A stretch of 64,000 nt of DNA, taken from Pararhodobacter oceanensis. GTDB lineage: Bacteria; Pseudomonadota; Alphaproteobacteria; Rhodobacterales; Rhodobacteraceae. The DNA is taken from NCBI RefSeq assembly GCF_003076755.1, contig NZ_QDKM01000001.1, forward strand, positions 310,001 to 374,000. Direction: 5' to 3'. The position numbers were made by a program, and so were the translations under genes. Below are positions 38,875-49,539 of this stretch, one piece after another (position 1 is the first letter of the stretch; each line of letters starts with the position of its first letter). The notes below the pieces were generated by a model that had not been told where the DNA came from, did not search any database, and saw only the letters and a list, made by a program, of their open reading frames with translations.

Positions 38875-39857
38875 TATCTCCAGGTTTTCCGATAGGCGCC
38901 GGTGGTCATCGCTTGCCCCTCGGACAGCCGTGTCAGCATGCCCTTTGGCATCGGGCGGCCCTCGGCGAGCGCGTCAACAGCGGCGCGAAAATTGCCAACC
39001 ACTTGAGCGACATAGGATTTCGAGCGTTGTCGCCCTTCGATCTTGAGCGCTGTAACACCGGCTTTAAGCAGTTGCGGGATCAGCGCTTCGGCGTTCAGGC
39101 TGACCGGATCCTCGAACAAATGGCCGGTTTTCTCGCCCGCAGAAAAGCAGCCTTTGCAGAGTGTGGGATAGGGGGCGGGGGCGTTTTTGGCGGTGCGGTG
39201 GATGGTGTAGCCGCCCAATCGCGCGTCTAAAACGCCGCCATCGTCATGGTAATCGACATGGCTGGCGGGCGAGCAGACGCCGTTCATATTGGGGGATAAT
39301 CCGGTCGCATAAGAGGACAATGAACAGCGGCCTTCGGCCATCACACAAAGCCCGCCAAAGACGAAAACCTCGGTTTCGACCCCGGTTTCGGCATTGATCG
39401 CGGCGATCTCGGGGACCGAGAGCACGCGCGGCAGAACCACGCGTTTCACACCGAAAACTTCGGCGTAATAGTTAATGATATCGGCGTTCGCAGCGGCGGC
39501 CTGCACCGAGAGATGCAGGCGCAAATCCGGATGCATGCGGGCGGCGTGGGCCAGCAATCCGGCGTCAGCGAGGATCACCGCATCGGCGCCCGCGTGATGT
39601 GCGTCGGCAATCGCGCGGTGCCAGAGCGTTTGCTCGCCCGCGCGCGGGAATGTGTTGATCGCGACCAGCACTTTCGCGCCATGTGCATGGGCAAAAGCGA
39701 TGCCCGCGCGCATCTCGGAGCGGTCGAAGTTCAGCCCCGGGAAATTGCGCGCATTGGTTTCATCGTTAAAGCCGCAATAAACCGTATGCGCACCCGCTTT
39801 GACGGCGGCGCGCAGGGCGGCGGGGGTGCCTGCGGGGCAGACGATTTCCATCACCAT
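38874..39857 (-). CDS. ubiU: UbiU, oxygen-independent ubiquinone hydroxylation protein
   Basis: The ~327-residue U32-family protein carries the Fe-S cysteines Cys171, Cys178, Cys195 and Cys234, which match the E. coli UbiU ligands with a constant offset of two. It begins MEIVCPAGTPAALRAAV after two extra residues. GAGGG lies 7 bp before the ATG at 39857, which supports that start; 39851 would give exactly the E. coli N-terminus. It forms a heterodimer with UbiV. It starts 10 bp after ubiT. Confidence 0.95.
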   Translation of the reverse strand: MVMEIVCPAGTPAALRAAVKAGAHTVYCGFNDETNARNFPGLNFDRSEMRAGIAFAHAHGAKVLVAINTFPRAGEQTLWHRAIADAHHAGADAVILADAGLLAHAARMHPDLRLHLSVQAAAANADIINYYAEVFGVKRVVLPRVLSVPEIAAINAETGVETEVFVFGGLCVMAEGRCSLSSYATGLSPNMNGVCSPASHVDYHDDGGVLDARLGGYTIHRTAKNAPAPYPTLCKGCFSAGEKTGHLFEDPVSLNAEALIPQLLKAGVTALKIEGRQRSKSYVAQVVGNFRAAVDALAEGRPMPKGMLTRLSEGQAMTTGAYRKTWR

Positions 39858-39867
39858 GCGCGGGCCC

Positions 39868-40410
39868 TCACCATGCCGGAGCATCATCGGGGCGGGTCAG
39901 GAACACGCCGCTATGCTGTTCAATCCGCGCGATAATTTTGCGCAGGGGGCGCGCGAAAGGGCCGGAGATCGCGGCGATTTCCTGCGCTAGATTGAGTTCG
40001 GCATCATCGACCGCGTTGCGCAGCGCCAAGGCCGCGCCGGTGTCGCCCGCAATGACCAGATCGCGGGAGAAAAACAGCGCGTCACCGTCGTATGCGCCGT
40101 GCACCAAGCCCAATAATGCCGCCAGCGGGCCGGAAATCCGCGCGTCATGGGGCGTGGTTTGGCGCAGCACTTGCACGCGGGGGCGCCCGCCCTTGGGATC
40201 AAGACAGAGCACGATCGGCAGGTCGGTCGGATCGAGGATAAACCGCCGGTCACCATAGACCCCAAGCCGTCGGAACAACCCGGGGTGATGCTTGGCGATG
40301 CGGCGGGAATAGGCGGTGAGCGAGAGCGAGAGCGGCGCCAGCGGCAGGACGCGCAGAAGCTGGGCCAGCGCGCGCGGGCAGGTCGGAATTGGGGTGGAGG
40401 GCTGGGACAC
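39868..40410 (-). CDS. ubiT: UbiT, SCP2-domain lipid-binding accessory protein
   Basis: The 180-residue protein has an SCP2-like sterol-carrier fold (about 50-150) with GDRRFILDPTDLPIVLCLD and GAYDGDALFFSRDLVIAGDTGAAL in the conserved order, as in UbiT/YhbT. It likely holds polyprenylated ring intermediates for UbiUV. The start codon is GTG (40410) with AAAGGAG 6-8 bp upstream. It is first in ubiTUV and sits under an FNR box. UbiJ-like SCP2 proteins serve the aerobic pathway; the neighbours identify this one as UbiT. Confidence 0.92.
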   Translation of the reverse strand: MSQPSTPIPTCPRALAQLLRVLPLAPLSLSLTAYSRRIAKHHPGLFRRLGVYGDRRFILDPTDLPIVLCLDPKGGRPRVQVLRQTTPHDARISGPLAALLGLVHGAYDGDALFFSRDLVIAGDTGAALALRNAVDDAELNLAQEIAAISGPFARPLRKIIARIEQHSGVFLTRPDDAPAW

Positions 40411-40418
40411 GCAAAACT

Positions 40419-40433
40419 CCTTTCAATGAAAGG
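40419..40433. repeat. Small perfect dyad over the ubiT ribosome site
   Basis: CCTTTCA-A-TGAAAGG is a perfect 7-bp inverted repeat that includes most of the AAAGGAG of ubiT on the minus strand. As RNA it would give a short hairpin that could mask the ribosome site; as DNA it could be an operator. Its role is not known. Confidence 0.4.
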
Positions 40434-40448
40434 TCCACATTCCTGCCC

Positions 40449-40493
40449 CTCTTAGGACGTGGGGGGCGGTAAGAAATTGACCATGGTCAATTT
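40449..40493 (-). promoter_or_regulatory. ubiT promoter with FNR-type box shared with ubiD
   Basis: The box TTGAC-CATG-GTCAA (40477-40490) lies in a perfect 20-bp palindrome (40474-40493). For ubiT, a -41.5 centre predicts a -10 at 40454-40449 (TAAGAG) and a start near 40442, giving a 32-nt leader. For ubiD the same spacing would put the start inside the coding region (about 40525), so activation at ubiD would need another geometry or the box may repress it. Confidence 0.72.
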
Positions 40494-40513
40494 TCGCCGG
40501 AAATCTTCATGCT

Positions 40514-42055
40514 ATGGGCGGCAAACGCTATTTCGGAGCCAGTCCCATCCGCACCCTGCCCCCCTTTCCCAGTCTGCGCCACTTTCTTAGCTGGAGCGCG
40601 GAAACCCAGCAATTTCAACGCATTGCAGATCCTGTCGCGCTGCGTCACCAGATGACGGCGGTGCACCGGAAGGTGCTGGAGGCAGCGGGGCCGGTGTTGC
40701 AATTCGACGCGCCGGTTCTGGCCTCGGGCGCGCTGTCGAAACTGCCGGTCGTGGTTAATCTATTCGGCACCACAGCAAGGGTCGCGGCGGGGTTGGGGGT
40801 AGAGGAAGCGGGGCTTGATGATCTCGGCGCGTTTCTGGCGGCGCTCAGATCCCCTGCCCCGCCGGACGGTTTGCGCGATGCTTTGTCGCGCTGGCCGATG
40901 CTGAAAGCGGCGCTGGCCACGCGGGTGAAATTGGTCAATTCCGCGCCGGTGCAGCAGGTGGTACATGCGGGCGATCAGGTGGATTTACATACTCTGCCGG
41001 TGCAGACCCATTGGCCGGGGGATGCGGCGCCGCTGATCACCTGGCCGGTTGTAATCACACGGCCATATCAAAGTGAGGCGAGCGCGGTTAATGCATATAA
41101 TGCAGGGGTTTACCGTGCGCAGGTGTTGGGGAAATCGCGGTTGATCATGCGCTGGTTGCCGCATCGTGGCGGGGCGGCGCATCACCGGACATGGGCGGCG
41201 CAGGGGCAGAAAACGCCGGTGGCGGTGGTCTTGGGGGCCGATCCCGCGACGCTATTGTCTGCGGCATTGCCACTGCCGGAAACGGTGTCGGAATTAACCT
41301 TTGCCGGGGCTTTGGGCGGCGCACGCCCGCGCATGGTTGCCGCCAAAACCGTGCCGCTGATGGTGCCTGCGGATGCGGAAATTGTGCTCGAGGGTTGGGT
41401 CTCGCCGACCGAGACCGCGCCCGAGGGGCCGTTTGGTGATCACACCGGCTATTACAACCGCGCCGAGCCGTTTCCGGTGATGCAGATCACCGCCGTGACC
41501 CACCGCGAAAACCCGCTTTATCTTTCGACCTATACCGGACGCCCACCCGATGAACCAGCGATCATTGGCGAGGTGTTCAATCGGCTGGCCCTGCCGACGA
41601 TCCGCGCGCAGATCCCCGAGGTCCATGACCTCTGGCTGCCGCCCGCCGCCTGCTCGTATCGGATGGCGGTGATCAGCATCGACAAACGCTATCCGGGTCA
41701 GGCGCGGCGGGTGATGATGGCGCTTTGGGGGATGCTGCCGCAGTTCAGCTATACCAAGATGATTGTCGTGGTGGACCGCGATATCGACCCGCGCAATTGG
41801 GATGATATCGCTTGGGCGCTGGCCACGCGTATGGACCCTGCGCGCGATGTGATGGTGCTGGAGAACACGCCGATGGATTACCTTGATTTCGCCTCGCCGC
41901 TGGAGGGGTTGGCGGGGAAAATGGGGATCGATGCGACGACCAATATCGGCAGCGAGACGGGCCGGGAGTGGGGCGCGGTGATGCAGACCGCGCCCGAGGA
42001 TCAGGCGTTCGCGGCCGAGTTGGTTAACCGGTTAATGCCGGAGTTGGGCGGCTGA
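40514..42055 (+). CDS. ubiD: UbiD-family decarboxylase
   Basis: The 513-residue protein belongs to the prenylated-FMN decarboxylases. It has NAGVYRAQVLGKSRLIMRW with the prFMN-contacting Arg/Lys, a metal/substrate segment EGWVSPTETAPEGPFGDHTGYY and the PVVYV-like MGIDATTNIGSETGREWG end. UbiD removes the carboxyl group of 3-polyprenyl-4-hydroxybenzoate. The N-terminus PSLRHFLSWSAETQQFQRI aligns with the usual UbiD start, so ATG 40514 is reasonable. It is divergent from ubiT across a shared FNR box, so it probably serves anaerobic ubiquinone synthesis; another UbiX/UbiD pair may exist elsewhere. Confidence 0.88.
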   Translation: MGGKRYFGASPIRTLPPFPSLRHFLSWSAETQQFQRIADPVALRHQMTAVHRKVLEAAGPVLQFDAPVLASGALSKLPVVVNLFGTTARVAAGLGVEEAGLDDLGAFLAALRSPAPPDGLRDALSRWPMLKAALATRVKLVNSAPVQQVVHAGDQVDLHTLPVQTHWPGDAAPLITWPVVITRPYQSEASAVNAYNAGVYRAQVLGKSRLIMRWLPHRGGAAHHRTWAAQGQKTPVAVVLGADPATLLSAALPLPETVSELTFAGALGGARPRMVAAKTVPLMVPADAEIVLEGWVSPTETAPEGPFGDHTGYYNRAEPFPVMQITAVTHRENPLYLSTYTGRPPDEPAIIGEVFNRLALPTIRAQIPEVHDLWLPPAACSYRMAVISIDKRYPGQARRVMMALWGMLPQFSYTKMIVVVDRDIDPRNWDDIAWALATRMDPARDVMVLENTPMDYLDFASPLEGLAGKMGIDATTNIGSETGREWGAVMQTAPEDQAFAAELVNRLMPELGG

Positions 42056-42100
42056 GAGCATGGTTCAGGTGGTGAGACTGCGTTCTTTGCCCGCCTTTGG

Positions 42101-42637
42101 TTAAGGCCCATCGGGGGTGCGCATGGCGGGCGGTTGTGTCGCGCGCCAGTCGGCAAGGGCGGGGTTGGACGTCGGAGCGGGTGTTGCGGGAGCTGGCGTG
42201 GGGCGCGGCGCGGGGGGTGGCGTGACACCCCGATGCATACGCAGATGATGGGTCTCGCGGGCACCGAAATAGAACGCCACCACCGCGCCCAACAGCCACC
42301 ATAAGGGCTCGGGGATTTCTGCGAGGCCCTGCATACGGTGGCCGAAGCCTGAGGGATCGGCCATTGCATAGATGAACAGCGCCAAAGTGCCGAGCGCCAG
42401 CATCGGGCGCGGTAAGCGGTTCAATGCATTGACAAAAGCGTCAAACCGCCCTGCCCGCGCGTATTGGAATTCGGCGGCATGGGCGGATTGAACGGCGGTG
42501 AAGGCGTCATGGCCCAACTCGAGTTGCCGCGTCGCATGGGGGCGCAGTGCGCCGATCACCTGCGTGGTGGCTGTGCCCAATTGCTCCACCCCGCCGCGCA
42601 GGAAAAGCGCGCGGAAAAACGATGTGATCACACCCAT
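42101..42637 (-). CDS. Holin family protein (GTA-type lysis)
   Basis: The 178-residue protein has an N-terminal amphipathic part, RPMLALGTLALFIYAMADPSGF and EPLWWLLGAVVAFYFGARETHH as two membrane segments, and a Pro/Ala-rich cytoplasmic tail. This is the layout of the holins encoded with GH108 endolysins in Rhodobacter gene transfer agent systems. It would open the membrane for the muramidase encoded just upstream. The ATG overlaps the endolysin stop by 10 bp. Confidence 0.75.
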   Translation of the reverse strand: MGVITSFFRALFLRGGVEQLGTATTQVIGALRPHATRQLELGHDAFTAVQSAHAAEFQYARAGRFDAFVNALNRLPRPMLALGTLALFIYAMADPSGFGHRMQGLAEIPEPLWWLLGAVVAFYFGARETHHLRMHRGVTPPPAPRPTPAPATPAPTSNPALADWRATQPPAMRTPDGP

Positions 42638-43239
42638 GCTGCGGTCCTTTCACGGTGTTCGGCCTCGCTGAGCCGGTAGCGCGCGCTGATGAACTCCTCG
42701 GCGCGGGTAATCCAGCCGCCTTTGCCGCCATCGCGGCGCTTGGCATAGCGGCGGCTGGCGGGGCGGCGGTCGGCGAGCGCGTAGTAGTATTCGCGCCGCG
42801 CAATGCCGTAGGCGTCGGCGATGTGATCAGGCGCGACCCGCACCGCTGCCGAGGCCGCGCGGCAGGTTTGTGGGCCGATCACCCCGTCGACATCGAGATC
42901 ATAGCCCATGGCGATCAACAGCCGCTGCAGGATGCGCACCGCATTTGATCCGGCGTTGACATACATATCGAACACAGAGGGTTGAAGCACCTCGGGCAGA
43001 CCGCCGATCCCGGGCCGCTTGTGGTAATGTTCGATAAAGATATCAATGGCTTGCACGCGGGTCAGCGCGCGCACATCCGCCGCGGTCACCGTGCCATCGC
43101 CGGTCAGGTCCAGCCCCAGCCGCCGCATGGTGTGGATGGTGACACCAAAGTTGGTCGCGCCGCCGGGGTCATGCGGATCGTCGACAAACCCGCCCTCGCG
43201 CGCCACGATCTCATCGGCCAATTGCCGCACATTTTGCAT
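42628..43239 (-). CDS. GH108 endolysin (N-acetylmuramidase)
   Basis: The 203-residue protein has the glycosyl hydrolase 108 N-terminal motif EGGFVDDPHDPGGATNFGVT with the catalytic Glu15, and a C-terminal peptidoglycan-binding part (DVDGVIGPQTCRAASA). It has no signal peptide, so it needs the holin for export. Such holin/GH108 pairs release gene transfer agent particles in Rhodobacteraceae; no capsid or tail genes are nearby. It follows ccmE by 53 bp on the same strand. Confidence 0.9.
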   Translation of the reverse strand: MQNVRQLADEIVAREGGFVDDPHDPGGATNFGVTIHTMRRLGLDLTGDGTVTAADVRALTRVQAIDIFIEHYHKRPGIGGLPEVLQPSVFDMYVNAGSNAVRILQRLLIAMGYDLDVDGVIGPQTCRAASAAVRVAPDHIADAYGIARREYYYALADRRPASRRYAKRRDGGKGGWITRAEEFISARYRLSEAEHRERTAAWV

Positions 43240-43292
43240 TCCGCCCTCCGCCCTTGGAACCTTAGGCGCAGAGTGGCGGTGGTTGGTTCAGA

Positions 43293-43793
43293 TCAGGTGT
43301 CGCTGCCGGACGTTGCGTAGCCGCCGTGATAGACGCAATCATCGGGGGTGTCGCCCGCCGCATTGCCGCTGGCATCAATCGAATCCGAGACCTCGCGGGG
43401 CATATAGGTCTCGTCGTGTTTGGCGAGGATTTCAGAGGCAACAAACACCCCGTTAACCAACCGACCGGTGGCCACGGTGCCCTCGTTCTCGCCAAAGAGA
43501 TCGGGCAGAATCCCCGCGTAGGTCACATCAACAGAATGGCAGAAGTCGGTGACACGAAAGGCAATTTCCTCACCCTGACCGCGTCGCAAGCTGCCCTCTT
43601 CGACCATGCCGCCAAGGCGGAACACCTCGGCTTCGGTCGGTGGTTCGGCGGCGACCTGACTGGGCGAGCGGAAGAAGTTGATCCCGTCGCGCATCGCATA
43701 GCCGATCAGACCGGTGGACAGCGACAAGGCCAGTGCAGCGACCACGATGATCTGGATGCGACGACGTTTCTTGAGGCTTTTCAGTCCGGCCAT
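43293..43793 (-). CDS. ccmE: Cytochrome c maturation protein CcmE
   Basis: The 166-residue periplasmic haem chaperone has an N-terminal membrane anchor (about 11-32) and the haem-binding LAKHDETYMP with His126 and Tyr130. It takes haem from CcmC and passes it to CcmFH. The C-terminal tail (DASGNAAGDTPDDC) is long and acidic. Other ccm genes are not adjacent. It follows argC by 55 bp. Confidence 0.95.
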   Translation of the reverse strand: MAGLKSLKKRRRIQIIVVAALALSLSTGLIGYAMRDGINFFRSPSQVAAEPPTEAEVFRLGGMVEEGSLRRGQGEEIAFRVTDFCHSVDVTYAGILPDLFGENEGTVATGRLVNGVFVASEILAKHDETYMPREVSDSIDASGNAAGDTPDDCVYHGGYATSGSDT

Positions 43794-43814
43794 GTGACCT
43801 CTCCGAGGGTGTTG

Positions 43815-43838
43815 CAGCGGGGGGATCCCCCGCCGCTG
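43815..43838 (-). terminator. Strong GC hairpin after argC
   Basis: CAGCGG-GGGGATCCCC-CGCCGCTG forms a near-perfect 24-bp hairpin between the argC stop (43849) and the ccmE start (43793). It lacks a T tract, so it may be an attenuating or Rho-linked terminator rather than a classical intrinsic one. Confidence 0.45.
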
Positions 43839-43848
43839 TGGTGTTTGG

Positions 43849-44877
43849 TTAAGGGAAGACCGGCGCCAGCATCAGGCCCTCGGTCTCGTCAAGGCCCAGC
43901 ATCAGATTGGCGTTTTGCACCGCCTGTCCCGAGGAGCCTTTGTTGAGGTTGTCGAGCGTCGCAATCACCGTCGCGCGGCCTGCCTTACGGTCGCCGATCA
44001 CGCCGATATGGCAAAAGTTCGAGCCGGTGACATTGCCCATCGAGGGGGCCTCGCCAAAGGGTAGAACATTCAGGAAGGGCTCATCGGCGTAGCGTTTGGC
44101 AAGGGCGGCGTGAATGCCCTCGGCCTCGCCTTTGACGTAGCAGGTGGCGAGGATGCCGCGGTTGATCGGCACCAGATGCGGGGTGAACATGATCTCGAGT
44201 TTGCGGCCCGCGATCATGGTGAATTCCTGATCCAGCTCGCCCAGATGCCGGTGCTTGCCGCCAATGCTATAGCCCATCACGTCGGTGGAACGCTCGGCAA
44301 ACAACATGTTTTCCTTGAGCGAGCGGCCAGCACCGGAGATGCCGTTTTTCAGGTCGCAGATGATGTCGTCAAAGTCGATGACCCCGGCTTTGATCAAGGG
44401 GCGCAGGGCGAATTGCACGGTGGCGGCGTTGCAGCCGGTGCCGGCGACGAGGCGCGCCTGCCGGATCGGCTCGCGGTAGAATTCGGTTAGACCGTAGACC
44501 GCTTCGGGCTGCATCTCGGGCGCCGCGTGATCAAGCCCATACCAGCGCTTGTAATCCTCGGTGCTGCGCAGCCGGAAATCAGCGCCCAGATCGACGACTT
44601 TCACCGACCGCGGCAGATCGCGCACAATCGCTTGGCTGAGCCCATGCGGCAGCGCGCAGAACACCAGTTCGATATCGCCGAAATCAATGTCTTCGATCTT
44701 GGTCAGCATCGGCAGGTCGAGATGGCGCAGATGCGGGAAGACCGCGCCCATCGCCTGACCGGCCTTGCGGTCGGCGGACAGCGCGGCAATCCGCAGGTTC
44801 GGGTGGGTGGCGATGATCCGCACGAGCTCGGCGCCGGTATAGCCGCTCGCGCCCAGAATAGCGACGTTATGTGTCAT
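43849..44877 (-). CDS. argC: N-acetyl-gamma-glutamyl-phosphate reductase
   Basis: The 342-residue dehydrogenase has the N-terminal NADP-binding [13 protein letters not shown] (9-21) and the catalytic Cys149 in [15 protein letters not shown]. It reduces N-acetylglutamyl phosphate to the semialdehyde in arginine synthesis. Length matches type 1 ArgC. It stands between murI and ccmE without other arg genes. Confidence 0.96.
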   Translation of the reverse strand: MTHNVAILGASGYTGAELVRIIATHPNLRIAALSADRKAGQAMGAVFPHLRHLDLPMLTKIEDIDFGDIELVFCALPHGLSQAIVRDLPRSVKVVDLGADFRLRSTEDYKRWYGLDHAAPEMQPEAVYGLTEFYREPIRQARLVAGTGCNAATVQFALRPLIKAGVIDFDDIICDLKNGISGAGRSLKENMLFAERSTDVMGYSIGGKHRHLGELDQEFTMIAGRKLEIMFTPHLVPINRGILATCYVKGEAEGIHAALAKRYADEPFLNVLPFGEAPSMGNVTGSNFCHIGVIGDRKAGRATVIATLDNLNKGSSGQAVQNANLMLGLDETEGLMLAPVFP

Positions 44878-44997
44878 GAGATACTCCCATTGGGGGTGAC
44901 ATAAGTGGACTACGCGCGCCGGACAACGGGTGTAATTGCCGCAGCTGGCGGCGCGCGAAATATCTGTGCCGGTATGGGGGCCGGTTTCGCCTGCAAA

Positions 44998-45813
44998 TCA
45001 GGCGGCTTGGAACGGAATGCGTCGTCGCAAAAACGTGGTGGCTTTATGGCCCACGGCATTGGGATCGCCGGTGGTCAGATAGCCGCCCTCGGTGCCCTCG
45101 CCCAGCATATGGGGATGGCGCGTGAGGTAATCGGCAAGACTGTCGGCAACGAGATCGGGCTGAGAGTAGACCTCGACATCTGCGCCAAGCGCGGCGCGAA
45201 ACGCCTCTTCCATCAAGGGGTAATGGGTGCAGCCCAGAACCGCCGCCTCGGGTTTCGGCATCCGCCGGTGCAGCGCCTGCACATGGCTGTGGACCAGCGC
45301 CTCGGCAAGGATCATATCGCCGTCCTCGATCGCATCGACGACACCGCCGCAGGGCTGCGCCTCGACATCGACGCCAATCGCGCGAAAGGCCAATTCGCGC
45401 TGGAAGGCGCGGCTGGCGACGGTGGCGGGGGTGGCAAATAGCGCCACATGTTTGATCGCGACCTCGCGCGGCGGGCTGTTGTCGCCCCACTGACGCTCGG
45501 TCAGGGCCTCGATCAGCGGCACGAACACGCCGAGCACGCGCTTGCCCTCGGGGATCCAGCCGCTTTCCTGCATTCGACGCAAAGCTGCCGCCGAGGCGGT
45601 GTTACAGGCCAGAATGACCAGATCGCAGCCCGCGTCAAACAGCCGCTCGACACCGGCGCAGGTCAGCGCATAGATATCCTCGGCATCGCGCACACCGTAG
45701 GGCGCATGGGCATTATCGCCCAAATACACGAAAGGCACCTCGGGCAGCTTGCGCAGCAAGGCGTCAAGCACCGTCAGCCCCCCCAATCCTGAATCGAAAA
45801 CGCCAACCGCCAT
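44998..45813 (-). CDS. murI: Glutamate racemase
   Basis: The 271-residue cofactor-independent racemase has the [10 protein letters not shown] start with Asp7-Ser8, the two catalytic cysteines Cys70 (ACNTASAAA) and Cys195 (GCTHYPLM), and normal family length. It provides D-glutamate for peptidoglycan. It lies 120 bp upstream of argC on the same strand; a shared role is glutamate handling only. Confidence 0.95.
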   Translation of the reverse strand: MAVGVFDSGLGGLTVLDALLRKLPEVPFVYLGDNAHAPYGVRDAEDIYALTCAGVERLFDAGCDLVILACNTASAAALRRMQESGWIPEGKRVLGVFVPLIEALTERQWGDNSPPREVAIKHVALFATPATVASRAFQRELAFRAIGVDVEAQPCGGVVDAIEDGDMILAEALVHSHVQALHRRMPKPEAAVLGCTHYPLMEEAFRAALGADVEVYSQPDLVADSLADYLTRHPHMLGEGTEGGYLTTGDPNAVGHKATTFLRRRIPFQAA

Positions 45814-45978
45814 GTTTTGCCTCTGATCCGCTTGCTGCCCGCGCCTTAGCTGCGCGGCTTTGTTGTCACATAAATCCTGCGCCGAGGGAAATCCATTCCG
45901 ATTCTGCCCCTTGAAAGCTGCAAGAGTTCACTAAACTTTGCTTGGAGGACGGGCGCGGGTGCCTTACAAGACCCCAGA

Positions 45979-45984
45979 TATAAT
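45979..45984 (+). promoter_or_regulatory. -10 hexamer for the LysR gene
   Basis: A perfect TATAAT lies 35 bp before the GTG start at 46020. No good -35 is visible 16-18 bp upstream, so an activator or a weak promoter is likely. The rest of 45814-46019 holds the divergent murI promoter region, where no element could be called. Confidence 0.4.
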
Positions 45985-46019
45985 ATGCAGATTGATGATG
46001 CGAGGATCGAACAGACACC

Positions 46020-46928
46020 GTGACCGATTGGGACAAGCTTAGAATATTTCACGCGGTGGCGGATGCGGGCAGTCTGACACATGCCGGTGATGTCTTGGCC
46101 TTGAGCCAGTCTGCGGTCAGCCGCCAGATCCGCGGCCTTGAGGAATCGCTGGGAACGACGCTATTTCACCGCCATGCGCGCGGGTTGATCCTGACCGAAC
46201 AGGGCGAGTTGCTGTTCGAGGCGACGCGCAAAATGTCGAAAAACCTGGAAACCGCCTCGGCGCGGATCCGGGACAGCGAAGAAGAGGTGTTTGGCGAATT
46301 GCGCGTGACCACCACCACCGGTTTCGGCACCCTTTGGCTGGCGCCGCGACTGCCCGCGCTTTATGAGCGATATCCCGATCTGAAAATCGACCTGATGCTC
46401 GAAGAGCGGGTGCTGGACCTGCCGATGCGCGAGGCCGATATCGCGATCCGGATGAAAGAGCCGAGTCAGGCCGATCTGATCCGCAAGCGGCTGATGGGCG
46501 TGCGTATGCGGCTTTATGCGGCGCCGGAATACCTGAAGGAAAATGGCACCCCCTCCTCGCTGGCCGATATCGCGAATTTCCGCCTGATCTCTCAGGCGGC
46601 GAATGCGCCGCAGGTCTCGGCGGGCGCGGCGCTGGTGCGCGAACTCAACAGTCTCTCGCCCTCGTCGTCGTTTACGATCAACAATTACTTTGGCGTGCTG
46701 CAGGCGGTGGTGAACAATCTCGGCATCGGTTTGCTGCCCGATTACCTGACCGAGGACTTCCCGAATCTTGTGCGTGTGCTACCAGATGTCGAAAGCGCCG
46801 AAGTGCCGGTCTATCTGGCCTACCCCGAGGAATTGCGCCAATCCAAGCGGATCATGGCATTTCGCGATTTTGTCATGGAGGGGATTATCGCCTATCGCCG
46901 CAACCGCAGCGCGAACGCGCTACAATAG
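46020..46928 (+). CDS. LysR-family transcriptional regulator
   Basis: The 302-residue protein has the LysR winged helix (about 5-65, with GSLTHAGDVLALSQSAVSRQIRGLEESLGTTLF) and the substrate-binding domain (about 92-295). The start is GTG, giving MTDWDKLRIFHAV. Substrate and targets are unknown; it neighbours murI (divergent) and the small RNA at 47046-47120 (same strand). In related bacteria this LysR type lies next to cysteine or thioredoxin genes, but no such partner is present here. Confidence 0.9.
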   Translation: MTDWDKLRIFHAVADAGSLTHAGDVLALSQSAVSRQIRGLEESLGTTLFHRHARGLILTEQGELLFEATRKMSKNLETASARIRDSEEEVFGELRVTTTTGFGTLWLAPRLPALYERYPDLKIDLMLEERVLDLPMREADIAIRMKEPSQADLIRKRLMGVRMRLYAAPEYLKENGTPSSLADIANFRLISQAANAPQVSAGAALVRELNSLSPSSSFTINNYFGVLQAVVNNLGIGLLPDYLTEDFPNLVRVLPDVESAEVPVYLAYPEELRQSKRIMAFRDFVMEGIIAYRRNRSANALQ

Positions 46929-47010
46929 GCGAAACCTTGCCGAAACGCGCCAATAGTGAGTTATGCGCGCAACGCATCTCGGGTATGTCACCTGCGCAGC
47001 CAAGATTTTC

Positions 47011-47039
47011 TTGAAAGATCGAAGTGGCTGATCTATCTA
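47011..47039 (+). promoter_or_regulatory. Promoter of the predicted small RNA
   Basis: TTGAAA (47011-47016) and TATCTA (47034-47039) are separated by 17 bp, which is the ideal spacing. The predicted start is at about 47046, exactly where the first hairpin begins. The -35 has five of six consensus bases and the -10 three. Confidence 0.5.
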
Positions 47040-47045
47040 GAAGCC

Positions 47046-47120
47046 TAAGATACACGGCAATTGCCTGTATCTTAACCTCCCTGTTGGACTTATGGCCGAG
47101 CATCTGCTCGGCCTTTTTTT
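47046..47120 (+). ncRNA. Predicted ~75-nt small RNA with a CCUCCC seed
   Basis: The 5' hairpin has a 9-bp stem TAAGATACA/TGTATCTTA, a bulged C, a GGC/GCC extension and an AATT loop (47046-47074). It is followed by an unpaired linker (about 47075-47093) with CCTCCC, which can pair with ribosome sites, and a terminator hairpin with seven T. Promoter, stem, seed and terminator fit together as a trans-acting sRNA like those of Rhodobacter that use C/U-rich anti-ribosome-site motifs. An alternative is the 3' end of the LysR transcript. No known family was recognised. Confidence 0.5.
47094..47120 (+). terminator. Intrinsic terminator
   Basis: GGCCGAGCA-TC-TGCTCGGCC with a following tract of seven T (47114-47120) is a classical Rho-independent terminator. 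It ends the predicted small RNA and any LysR read-through. Confidence 0.85.
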
Positions 47121-47351
47121 CGCATTATGCGATAGTGCCGGTCTGCGCCGGATTTCCGCGCGGCGGTCCACCTGCGTCAAAACCGCCCGCATACGTCCAA
47201 AATCAACGCGTGATCTACCTGCCGCGCGCGCGCGTGGCCTTGCTGCCCGCTGCTTTCCCCTAAGTCAGGGCTCGAGGTGACAGTGGGTCTTTCCCTTCGG
47301 CGCTTCAGCCTATATGACCGCCGCAACCTTGCTGCCCTTGGGAAAATCGAC

Positions 47352-49526
<2,175 letters not shown>

Positions 49527-49539
49527 GCCCGCGCGCGAC

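Larger units (their letters stand above)
46929..47351. other. Intergenic region holding a predicted small RNA
   Basis: This 423-bp gene-free stretch between the LysR gene and purL carries, from left to right, a -35/-10 pair (47011-47039), a 29-nt hairpin (47046-47074), a CCTCCC-containing linker and a strong intrinsic terminator (47094-47120). From 47121 to 47351 no further element could be identified except the purL leader. No ribosome site of strength was found before purL. Confidence 0.6.

Noticed and set aside
42101-43239. Prophage
   Set aside because: Only holin and endolysin are present; there is no capsid, portal, terminase, integrase or attachment repeat.
47121-47351. Purine riboswitch in the purL leader
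   Set aside because: No conserved three-way junction with the paired loops could be traced; the visible hairpin is the terminator of the sRNA.
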